Assembly (NCBI GenBank): GCA_945947045.1
Contig: CAMEXG010000005.1
Coordinates: 1 to 30,812, forward strand
Direction of reading: 5' to 3'
Length of the DNA: 30,812 bases
Source: an uncultured Spirochaetales bacterium
GTDB taxonomy: Bacteria; Spirochaetota; Spirochaetia; Sphaerochaetales; Sphaerochaetaceae
A program made the translations under genes and the position numbers. Positions 8,590 to 15,759 of this stretch are shown piece by piece. Below the pieces are notes generated by a model. That model did not search any database. It was not told the DNA's origin and worked only from the letters and a program-made list of their open reading frames with translations. The first letter of the stretch is position 1. Each line of letters opens with the position of its first letter.

Positions 8590-8618
8590 TTTCTAGATTC
8601 TATAAAGCCACATATAAT
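8590..8618 (+). promoter_or_regulatory. Promoter of the acyltransferase gene
   Basis: TTTCTA (8590-8595), a 17-bp spacer and a perfect TATAAT (8613-8618) lie between the feo terminator and ATG 8640. The predicted start point gives a leader of about 15-18 nt containing AAGGCGG, a plausible ribosome site. Confidence 0.6.
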
Positions 8619-8639
8619 CAGAAAAGGCGGAATCATAAT

Positions 8640-9932
8640 ATGAAAATAAAAACAAAGAACTCTGATTATAAGAGCGTCATGGCTATGGCCAGGGAAGAGA
8701 GGAAAAAACCATTAAGACCAAATATCTTTTTCCGTTCCCTACTTGGAGGACTCTCGTGGCCGACTCTTAAGAAAGTCCACTTCAAACTTGAAAAGAAGAA
8801 TATGGAGAGGCTGGGAAAGAAAGAGTGCGCCCTGTTTCTAATGAACCACTCGTCATTTATAGACTTGAAGATCGCTTCCTGTATTCTCTATCCAAGACCC
8901 TTCAATATCATATGCGAGGCTGACGGTTTTGTAGGGAAAGAGGGGCTTATGAGAGCCATCGGATGTATTCCGACACATAAGTTCGTTTCAGAGACTTCTC
9001 TTGTGAAAGATATGATGTACTCCGTAAGAACTCTAAAAGACTCCATACTATTATATCCGGAGGCTTCATATTCTTTTGACGGGACTACTCCCACTCCTCT
9101 TCCGGAGAGTCTTGGAAAGATGATCAAGCTTTTGAAGATCCCTGTTGTCATGATAGAGACATTCGGAGCATTTCATCGTGATCCTTTATATAACAGGCTT
9201 CAGATAAGAAAAGTAGATGTAAGTGCCAAGATGGAGTATATATTGTCTCCTGAAGATATAGCAGAAATGAGTGCCGATGAGATAAACGCCGTGATCAAGC
9301 CTCACTTTGCTTTTGACCACTTTAAGTGGCAGAAAGAAAATGGTGTGAGAATTCCCGAGTCATTTAGGGCGGATGGGCTCTCCAGCGTACTCTATAAGTG
9401 TCCTCACTGCCAGAAAGAAGGAATGATGAAGAGTTCCGGTACTACAATAAAGTGTACTTCATGCTCAGAAGAGTGGAATCTTGAAGAGGACGGAAGCATA
9501 AAGAATAAAAAAGGTGACGATACATTCACTTCTATTCCCTCCTGGTCAAAGTGGGAGAGAGAAGAGGTGGAAAAAGAGATAGACAGGGGAGAATACAAGG
9601 TCGACGTAAGAGTAAATATCCTTATGCAGAGGGGGAATAGCGCCATATTCGATATTGGAAAGGGTAGACTGGTACACACCTCTGATGGTTTTCATCTCTC
9701 CTCCGATGACAAGGCCTTGGATTTCAGACGTTATCCTTTGGACAACTACTCTGTAGCATCGGACTTATATTGGTATGAGAAAGGCGATATGATCAGTATC
9801 GGGGATACTGAGAAAGTATTCTATTGTTTCCCTATAGAAAAGTGTGATGTAGCTGCAAAGGTCAGAATGGCCACAGAGTATATTTACAGGAAGGCGAACG
9901 AGGAGCTGAGGGAGAAGAAAATCGCAAAATAA
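8640..9932 (+). CDS. PlsC-like acyltransferase with zinc-ribbon and extra C-terminal domain
   Basis: This 430-residue protein has three parts. The N-terminal half is a glycerolipid acyltransferase domain: NHSSFID gives the catalytic HX4D (His70, Asp75), and LLYPEASYSFDG takes the place of the EGTR motif. It most likely acylates lysophosphatidate or a related lipid at the inner membrane face. Then comes a four-Cys zinc ribbon, CPHC (254, 257) and CTSC (272, 275). Last is a beta-rich stretch of about 150 residues that I do not recognise. The frame is open from 8547, but that start overlaps the preceding terminator. ATG 8640 lies just after a promoter and AAGGCGG, so it is chosen. The acyltransferase call is firm; the substrate and the role of the ribbon are not known. 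Confidence 0.8.
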   Translation: MKIKTKNSDYKSVMAMAREERKKPLRPNIFFRSLLGGLSWPTLKKVHFKLEKKNMERLGKKECALFLMNHSSFIDLKIASCILYPRPFNIICEADGFVGKEGLMRAIGCIPTHKFVSETSLVKDMMYSVRTLKDSILLYPEASYSFDGTTPTPLPESLGKMIKLLKIPVVMIETFGAFHRDPLYNRLQIRKVDVSAKMEYILSPEDIAEMSADEINAVIKPHFAFDHFKWQKENGVRIPESFRADGLSSVLYKCPHCQKEGMMKSSGTTIKCTSCSEEWNLEEDGSIKNKKGDDTFTSIPSWSKWEREEVEKEIDRGEYKVDVRVNILMQRGNSAIFDIGKGRLVHTSDGFHLSSDDKALDFRRYPLDNYSVASDLYWYEKGDMISIGDTEKVFYCFPIEKCDVAAKVRMATEYIYRKANEELREKKIAK

Positions 9933-9939
9933 AGAGAAA

Positions 9940-9969
9940 TTGGTATTTGCCCTTTATTTGTGATAACAT
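9940..9969 (+). promoter_or_regulatory. Leaderless-type promoter of the pectinesterase gene
   Basis: TTGGTA (9940-9945), 18 bp, then TGA-TAACAT (extended -10, hexamer 9964-9969). The hexamer ends 6 bp before ATG 9976, so the expected +1 is the A of the start codon. No Shine-Dalgarno is present. Confidence 0.5.
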
Positions 9970-9975
9970 AGTGTC

Positions 9976-10875
9976 ATGACAACTTTGGTTTTGGATCCTC
10001 AAGCTTCCATTAATGAAGTCCTTTCTACTGCACCCGATGGACCTTTGACCCTCATTCTGAAAGAGGGCATTTGGAGAGAGAAGGTATTTGTAAACCGCCC
10101 CGATGTCACCCTGATCAGTGAAGAAGGGGCTAGGATCGACAACGACGATAGGCACGGAACTATTAGAGACGGAAAGGTATTCAACACCGGAGATAGTGCG
10201 ACTTTTACAGTTTCAGCTCCAAACTTTTCTGCATTAGGCATTACTTTTTCCAATTCATTTGATTATCAGAAGGGGAAGGCGTGGAATCAGGAACAAAAAG
10301 ACGGAGGAAAGAAGATGGATCTGCAGGCCGTGGCGTTTCGCACCGCTTTCGGTTCCGACCATGCTTCTTTCCGTGCCTGTACATTTCTCGGGTGGCAGGA
10401 TACTCTCTATTTGGATTCAGGATCCGCACTATTTGAAGACTGTACAGTTAAAGGTTCTGTAGACTTTATTTTCGGTTCAGGATCCGCCTTGTTTCAAGGC
10501 TGTGAGATAGTATCCCGAGGCCCGGGGTTTGTGGCCGCCCCCTCTACTTTTGAAAGCGATGAACTGGGATTTATCTTTCATGACTGTGTATTCTCAAAAG
10601 AAGGAAATACCGAGAAAAACTCTGTCTTCGTGGCCAGACCTTGGCATCCGGCGGGAAGCGAGAACAGAAATCCGATGGTTTTACTTCTCGACTGCACTCT
10701 CGCTCCTCATATTCATCCTTATCTTTGGACAGATATGGCTTCAAAACGTCCCGATGGAACAGAAAAGGTTTGGCGAGGTGACAACTCCAGGTTTTTCATA
10801 TCATCACCAGGAAAAGAGAACATCAAAATAGATGAAGCAAATAAACTGTTAAAGCTGATGATGTCCCGTTTATAA
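9976..10875 (+). CDS. Pectinesterase (CE8), signal-less
   Basis: This 299-residue carbohydrate esterase family 8 pectin methylesterase hydrolyses methyl esters of polygalacturonate to free carboxylates and methanol. Catalytic signatures are complete: LQAVAFRT, GWQDTLY (Asp142, acid/base), GSVDFIFGSG (Asp163, nucleophile) and VARPWH (Arg221). The right-handed beta-helix pattern of repeated short strands is evident. No signal peptide or anchor is visible, unlike most secreted pectinesterases, so it probably works in the cytoplasm on imported methylated oligogalacturonides. No pectin lyase or polygalacturonase gene is nearby. ATG 9976 has no ribosome site and sits 6 bp after a -10 hexamer, suggesting leaderless translation. 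Its last sense codon overlaps the stop of the converging nuclease gene. Confidence 0.9.
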   Translation: MTTLVLDPQASINEVLSTAPDGPLTLILKEGIWREKVFVNRPDVTLISEEGARIDNDDRHGTIRDGKVFNTGDSATFTVSAPNFSALGITFSNSFDYQKGKAWNQEQKDGGKKMDLQAVAFRTAFGSDHASFRACTFLGWQDTLYLDSGSALFEDCTVKGSVDFIFGSGSALFQGCEIVSRGPGFVAAPSTFESDELGFIFHDCVFSKEGNTEKNSVFVARPWHPAGSENRNPMVLLLDCTLAPHIHPYLWTDMASKRPDGTEKVWRGDNSRFFISSPGKENIKIDEANKLLKLMMSRL

Positions 10876-11889
10876 GAGTCCTATGGCTCTTGCCTCTTTC
10901 TCTATACCTATAAGATAAAATACTTCCCTCTTAAAGTGGTAGAAGACTTCCATGAATACTTCCAATATATTGTTCCTAAGTTCGTTTTCACTTGAATTGT
11001 CCTCAACATAGGCTTTTCCCTCTTCGCTTACTTTTTCAATGAGAGAATAGTCGAAGTTCTTGAGGGCCCAAAGAGTAGTATCCAAGGAAGACTCCAGTTT
11101 TTCTTCTTCGTCGTCAGGTAGAAGAGGGAAAAAATCCAAACCTGTCATATTCTCCACTTCATCCACTGTCACGGCAAAGTAAGAAAGGGGCTCCTTTGAG
11201 TTTTCATGAGGCATAATAAATCCTATGGCCTTTACAGTGGGGGCTGAATAATCAAGAATGACCTTATAAAAATAGTTGGGGACGGCTACTTTATTTTCTC
11301 CGATCGTCTCATATGGTCCGTCAGTCAAGACAGGTCCTGTTACAACATAAATGCATTCGTCTTCATAGGCTATGGATCTGACCGCCTCTTCCAAGTCGCT
11401 CCATATCCCTGCATTGAAGGCATGGGTCTGGGGACACATGTTCGATAGATAGAAAGTATCGTTCATGGCATCAAAAGACCATCTGAAGTCTGCTGCCGGT
11501 GCCATATGTCCTCTGTCATAACCCGATTTCTTGTAGTCGTTCAGAGTGGCGCTTCCTGTTGATACTGCTTTGTCTTCCCTGAAGTTATCTTTACGCTCTA
11601 CGCTTTGAGTCACCACTTCTTCCCGTGTCAGCTCATATGCAACCCACTGGGGAACTTCATATTCCTCGTTGTAGGATAGAGTGTATCCCGTGTGATGTAT
11701 TACTTCCCCCTTTCCTCCGGAGGGTATTTCAAGATTCTCTATATATGAGGGATTATATCCGTCTCCCATCTCACTCTCAGTGGGAGTGAGAAAAGCCAAT
11801 ACCACAAAGAGTATTGCCAGTATTAAGAAAAGAAATATTATTCTCTTAAGGGCCTTGTTTCCTTTTTTCTTCTTTTTACTTCTTGCCAT
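10870..11889 (-). CDS. Membrane-anchored DNA/RNA non-specific endonuclease (DRGH family)
   Basis: This 339-residue protein begins with a short very basic stretch (MARSKKKKKGNK), then one hydrophobic helix (about residues 17-34), an N-terminal signal anchor that puts the rest outside the membrane. The nuclease domain carries YDRGHMAPAADF with the general-base His128 and the preceding Asp125-Arg-Gly. It continues with FYLSNMCPQTHAFNAGIW, which supplies the metal-ligand Asn. These are the marks of the Serratia/NucA beta-beta-alpha-metal family that cuts DNA and RNA without sequence preference. About 60 C-terminal residues after the domain are helical and unassigned. It is the last gene of a six-gene operon, overlapping the previous gene by 14 bp with its own AGGAG. 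A role in digesting external nucleic acids for nutrition is likely (inference). Confidence 0.88.
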   Translation of the reverse strand: MARSKKKKKGNKALKRIIFLFLILAILFVVLAFLTPTESEMGDGYNPSYIENLEIPSGGKGEVIHHTGYTLSYNEEYEVPQWVAYELTREEVVTQSVERKDNFREDKAVSTGSATLNDYKKSGYDRGHMAPAADFRWSFDAMNDTFYLSNMCPQTHAFNAGIWSDLEEAVRSIAYEDECIYVVTGPVLTDGPYETIGENKVAVPNYFYKVILDYSAPTVKAIGFIMPHENSKEPLSYFAVTVDEVENMTGLDFFPLLPDDEEEKLESSLDTTLWALKNFDYSLIEKVSEEGKAYVEDNSSENELRNNILEVFMEVFYHFKREVFYLIGIEKEARAIGLL

Positions 11890-12976
11890 ATAAATTGCTC
11901 CTACGTGTCTCTATCCTTGCTTTTTCAAGTGTGAGAAGAATTGACGCAAGAGTCTTTTTTTCTTCGACACTTAATTCCTCTATAGCCTTCTTGATCTCTG
12001 GAAAACGTTTGGCTGCAGCTTCAGGCATCAGCCATACGTTCTCTTCTTCAGTAGCTTTCAATATTTTATATAATACCTCCACCAAGGTTTCTCTTTCATT
12101 CTTGTCCAGCATTTTTAAGAAATTTTTAACAGTGCTGTCGATTTTATGGCTTCTGTAAGTAATATCAGGTTGAGTAATAAACTTTCCACCGGAGAGAAGC
12201 CAGGTAAAGGCATCGTGCTGTAAAAGTCCGAGAGACGATGATTTTACCACCACTGAATTTTCAGTAGTGTTAAACAACATCCCGATTATTGAAGAGGATG
12301 GAATATAAGAGCGTGTAATACCCTGAATCTTCTCCCATCTTTCTTTTTCTATCATGGAGTCTGGAAGACCAGGCGCGTCAAAGATATAGATGTCTTTTAT
12401 TTTGTTGAATACTTCTTCCTTTGCCTTTAATGCGGCATACAGGGCCAAGGTCCCGCCTTTGCTGTGGCCTAGAATATGGATGCCGTCTATATTCTCAGTC
12501 ACTTTCTCAAGACTCTCCAAAGCTCTCTTTTCCGATGGTATTTCTTCACATATAGCCATATTGAAGTCTTCTTTCCATCCAGTGAGACTTTCGTCGGTTC
12601 CCCTGTACACAAGGTAGTATTCGCTTCCTTCTTGAAAGAGGGCTGCTGCATATTGCTCTGCGCCTTTATCATCTTCTATCTTTTCCCCTACGGCTGATAA
12701 AAGCTTCAAGTCTTTATAACGCTCTGAAGCGGAAACCCTCTTCCATAACTTCACCTGGTTTACTTCAAAGCCCATCACCTCATCCTCTGAAAGGGGGCAG
12801 GCATAAGATAGAAGCTCTTTTACAGGTTTCCCGAACATCTCTTTAGGTATTGTCTCTAATTTCTGGTACTCAAGAATTGTTATGATCAACATATCCACTT
12901 CGTAAAAGGGAATAGCGTTCTTACTTATAGAACCCAACCATAGAAGAGTGTCTAGAATATTACTTTTATTTGTCAC
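11876..12976 (-). CDS. DUF2974 (Mbeg1-like) alpha/beta hydrolase
   Basis: This 366-residue protein has the lipase-like core of the DUF2974/Mbeg1-like family: YLVYRGTDESLTGWKEDF, then the nucleophile elbow ILGHSKGGTLALYAA (Ser172), then IYIFDAPGLPD. A catalytic His may lie in QHDAFTW. The C-terminal 100 residues are charged helices. No signal peptide is seen, so it is probably cytoplasmic. Substrates of this family are not established; lipid or ester hydrolysis is inferred from the fold. Translation starts at GTG 12976, supported by AAGGAG about 10 bases upstream. The start overlaps the end of the CPBP gene by 11 bp, indicating coupled translation. Confidence 0.83.
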   Translation of the reverse strand: MTNKSNILDTLLWLGSISKNAIPFYEVDMLIITILEYQKLETIPKEMFGKPVKELLSYACPLSEDEVMGFEVNQVKLWKRVSASERYKDLKLLSAVGEKIEDDKGAEQYAAALFQEGSEYYLVYRGTDESLTGWKEDFNMAICEEIPSEKRALESLEKVTENIDGIHILGHSKGGTLALYAALKAKEEVFNKIKDIYIFDAPGLPDSMIEKERWEKIQGITRSYIPSSSIIGMLFNTTENSVVVKSSSLGLLQHDAFTWLLSGGKFITQPDITYRSHKIDSTVKNFLKMLDKNERETLVEVLYKILKATEEENVWLMPEAAAKRFPEIKKAIEELSVEEKKTLASILLTLEKARIETRRSNLYGKK

Positions 12977-13778
12977 TGTGTCTTCTCCTTGTAAGGTGGT
13001 GATACAATAGATATTCCAAGGTAAAAAGAAGTAGAAAAGACATTATCGCCCTTGGACTCGACGTCTCGCTTTCCAGTATGAAGAAAGATTTAGATGATAA
13101 ACTTGAACCTTTATAATTTGCAACAATAGACACCACAAGATTGTTGGATAGGTGCATGGCAAGAGGAAACTCGAAGCCTTTTGAAATGATGGCGCCTGCC
13201 ATCGTCATCGTACCCCAGAGAAAATAGTGTATCACCGCCCAGTATCCACCTACTGCCCATACTTCCCTATTCAGAAGATGGGGAAGTGTGAATAACAGTC
13301 CTGAAACAAGAGATAAGAGAGCACGATTACTCTTTTTCTCCAGTCTGTCCAAGCCTACCGCCATAAAAGGAATAATGCGGAAGATATACTCTTCGACAGT
13401 TATTTGGATTGGAATAAATAAAAGCGAGAAAAATAGAGAGATTATTTTGTCCCCCATCGGCTCTGGGTTTACTTTCGCTCCCTCCAAAAGAGAAAAAACA
13501 GAAAGAAAAACAAAAGAAGAACATAAGAAAACGAAAAAGAGAGGGAGGGAGAATGTTCTTTCTTTTGAGACGGAGAAATCATCTAGGAGTCTTTTCTTTT
13601 TCAGAAGGATCAAAATGAAGAAAGTAAAGATGGACGGAATAAAAAGAGAGACGTAAGAGAGGGGGAAAGCGCTAAAAAATGGAAACAACAGAGCATAAAC
13701 AACAGGTCCTATTATTAAATAGGAAAGAGAAGCTACGACAAAGGATATTCCCCACTCAATGAGATTATTATTCTTCAA
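12966..13778 (-). CDS. CPBP-family intramembrane metalloprotease
   Basis: This 270-residue polytopic membrane protein has about seven or eight hydrophobic helices. The three CPBP/CAAX-protease motifs are present: VEEYIFR (Glu129, Glu130, Arg134), FTLPHLLNREVW (His of motif 2) and MHLSNNL (motif 3). Known family members are intramembrane glutamic/metallo-type proteases involved in prenyl-protein processing, bacteriocin self-immunity or peptide maturation. Here no peptide substrate gene is seen. The start is TTG 13778 (TTGA overlap with the malY-like stop) with GGAG 7 bases upstream. Being within an otherwise metabolic operon, its role is unclear. Confidence 0.88.
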   Translation of the reverse strand: MKNNNLIEWGISFVVASLSYLIIGPVVYALLFPFFSAFPLSYVSLFIPSIFTFFILILLKKKRLLDDFSVSKERTFSLPLFFVFLCSSFVFLSVFSLLEGAKVNPEPMGDKIISLFFSLLFIPIQITVEEYIFRIIPFMAVGLDRLEKKSNRALLSLVSGLLFTLPHLLNREVWAVGGYWAVIHYFLWGTMTMAGAIISKGFEFPLAMHLSNNLVVSIVANYKGSSLSSKSFFILESETSSPRAIMSFLLLFTLEYLLYHHLTRRRHSDK

Positions 13779-14995
13779 AGACTCTCCACCGCCTTCTTTA
13801 TTCTCAAAAGCGCATTATTGATTCTGTCCCTGCTTGTTCCGTAGTTGAATCTGACGAATTTGTAGTATTGGTCTCCAAACCAAGAACCGTCGTTCATTGC
13901 AGTATCCGCCTCCACTCCGAAGAACCTGGAGAGGACTCCTCCTGAAGGAGAATCATATTTCTCCGGGTTCGCATCTACTCTCTTCTTTATTTTGTCATAA
14001 ACTCCAGAGCAGTCGAGGAATGTTACAAAAGATGCCTTTCCGTTCACCATCTTAATCCCCAGATCGTTCTCATTGAAGAAAGAAGCTATCATATCGGCAT
14101 TCTCTCCAAGGTAATTACAAAGTTCTTTGTTCCATTCAAGTCCATCTTTATATGCGGCTTCAGTCAACTCTCCGATCAAATACCCCGGCTCCGATACCCA
14201 TAATGCACTCTGTGCATGCTTAAACCTCTCTAGGGTGGAATCGGAACTGAAAATAGCTATGGCGCTATGTTCTCCTGCAACGTTAAATGTCTTAGAAGGG
14301 GCCATAAGAGTGACGGTCTCCGCATTTATCTCCCCATTTGCTTTCCCCATAGGAATATGAGTGTATCCAGGATGGACCAGGTCTCCATGAATCTCGTCGG
14401 AGACGACAGGGATATCAAGCTCTTTCGCTGTTCTTAATACAAACTCCAGCTCATCTTTTGTGAATACAAGCCCCGATGGATTGTGAGGTGAGCAGAAAAG
14501 AATCATCTTTGATCTTTTTGCACTCTCTACAAATCTTTCCCTGTCAAGAAAGTAAGAGCCATCTTTATAACCAAGCTCATATTCTTCCATCACTCTGTCG
14601 TTAAGAGAGCAAAGGATTCTGAATGGCCTATATGTAGGACTTGGAACCAGAATCCTGTCGCCTTTATTTGTGAGAAGGTTGATGCACATAGAGACTCCAT
14701 GCAGCAAACCCATGGAGTAGAGTATATTCTCTTTAGGAACAATCCAGTCATGCTTTTTTTCTAACCAAGACGCCGCTATTTCCCTGAAAGTGGGAAAAGA
14801 AGGGTAGCCGAAGACTCCCAGTGAAGCAAGTTCCTCTGCCTTTGCCTTTATGTGGGGCTCAGGTTTAAAGTCCATATCCGCAACCCAAAATGGCTCTGCG
14901 TCTCTATTTACTGCAATACTGGCGATGGCGTTCTTATTCCATTTTTCGCTGTTTGTGCCAATTCTGTCCGCCGTCTCGTCGAAAAAACTCTTCAT
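13775..14995 (-). CDS. MalY/PatB-type PLP aminotransferase (cystathionine beta-lyase-like)
   Basis: This 406-residue fold-type I PLP enzyme belongs to the MalY/PatB branch. It begins with FDETADRIGTNSEKWN, followed by PFWVADMDFKPEP, which is typical of this branch. LLHGVSMCINLL, FCSPHNPSGLVF (Asn binding PLP), SDEIHGDLVHPG and APSKTFNVAG follow, with Lys235 as the Schiff-base lysine. The C-terminal KFVRFNYGTSR supplies the carboxylate-binding Arg. Most relatives are C-S beta-lyases giving homocysteine or pyruvate, ammonia and a thiol; some are aminotransferases. The start is ATG 14995 with GAGGAG upstream, overlapping the previous stop by 4 bp. It may supply methionine or sulfide metabolism; the substrate is not readable from sequence. 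Confidence 0.9.
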   Translation of the reverse strand: MKSFFDETADRIGTNSEKWNKNAIASIAVNRDAEPFWVADMDFKPEPHIKAKAEELASLGVFGYPSFPTFREIAASWLEKKHDWIVPKENILYSMGLLHGVSMCINLLTNKGDRILVPSPTYRPFRILCSLNDRVMEEYELGYKDGSYFLDRERFVESAKRSKMILFCSPHNPSGLVFTKDELEFVLRTAKELDIPVVSDEIHGDLVHPGYTHIPMGKANGEINAETVTLMAPSKTFNVAGEHSAIAIFSSDSTLERFKHAQSALWVSEPGYLIGELTEAAYKDGLEWNKELCNYLGENADMIASFFNENDLGIKMVNGKASFVTFLDCSGVYDKIKKRVDANPEKYDSPSGGVLSRFFGVEADTAMNDGSWFGDQYYKFVRFNYGTSRDRINNALLRIKKAVESL

Positions 14996-15759
14996 CGTCT
15001 CCTCAGCTCCTCTGGTTTTACCAGACCTTTGTAATGGTCGTTTCTTCCCTCATACTTTATTGCTTTTTGGGGGCAATAATTATAGCAGGCGTAGCAATGT
15101 AGACACTCGTCTCCGATCTCTGCTTTCTTTCCCACCATCTTAATGTTGCCCGAGGGGCAGATAGAAGCGCAGATGCCGCAGCGTATGCAGTCGTCGCCGA
15201 CACTCATTTTTTTGTCTTTGGCCCCGGGACCGGTTTTACCGGCCATCTTTGACATCAACTTTCCAAAAAGAGGTTTGCCTGGAAGTTTGATCTCCTCTTT
15301 TTCAATGTCTTCTATTGCTTTTTTAATTCTTTCTTCAGCCTTAGATAGAATCTCTTTTGTCTTCTTCTCGTCAGGAACCCTTCTTATTAGGGGAAGATAT
15401 GAGTCTGGATAACGAATGGAGAGAGAGTAGCTCAGTCCTATTCCTATTTCCTGGAGAGAACGGTCCAACATCCACTCTGCATTCTTTCCACCGCTACCAC
15501 AGGTAATCAGTGAGAATACATATTGCAAAGAGGAGTTATCACGGTCCTTGAGCGTGTCGTTAATAAATTCTCTGACAGGGTATGGCACTCCGCCCATATA
15601 GACGGGGAAGAATATACCGAGTCTTGTAATATCATCGTCTAATACGGCGTCGCCTTCATTTATTCTGATAATATCTACCAGCTCCGCCCCTTTGATTCTT
15701 TTCGCCAACGCCAAGGTGTTTCCTGTGCCTGTGTAATATGCTATGACAGTCTTTTCCAT
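14992..15759 (-). CDS. EFR1 family flavodoxin-ferredoxin protein
   Basis: This 255-residue redox protein fuses an N-terminal flavodoxin-like domain and a C-terminal dicluster ferredoxin. The flavin-phosphate loop is YYTGTGNTLALAKRI near the start, and FFPVYMGGVPYPV is a second flavin-side segment. The two [4Fe-4S] sites are CIRCGICASICPSG (Cys191, 194, 197, 201) and CLHCYACYNYCPQ (Cys219, 222, 225, 229). This is the EFR1 architecture common in strict anaerobes. It should move electrons in the cytoplasm, partners unknown. Its ATG directly abuts the aroA stop with no spacer, and the GGAGAA ribosome site lies inside the aroA end. The downstream gene overlaps by 4 bp. Confidence 0.92.
   Translation of the reverse strand: MEKTVIAYYTGTGNTLALAKRIKGAELVDIIRINEGDAVLDDDITRLGIFFPVYMGGVPYPVREFINDTLKDRDNSSLQYVFSLITCGSGGKNAEWMLDRSLQEIGIGLSYSLSIRYPDSYLPLIRRVPDEKKTKEILSKAEERIKKAIEDIEKEEIKLPGKPLFGKLMSKMAGKTGPGAKDKKMSVGDDCIRCGICASICPSGNIKMVGKKAEIGDECLHCYACYNYCPQKAIKYEGRNDHYKGLVKPEELRRR

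Noticed and set aside
8547..8639. Upstream extension of the acyltransferase frame
   Set aside because: It overlaps the feo terminator and lies before the TATAAT promoter. ATG 8640 fits better.
12966..13778. CPBP protease as part of a bacteriocin or peptide-maturation system
   Set aside because: No small precursor peptide, ABC exporter or radical-SAM maturase lies nearby; the gene is embedded in a metabolic operon.
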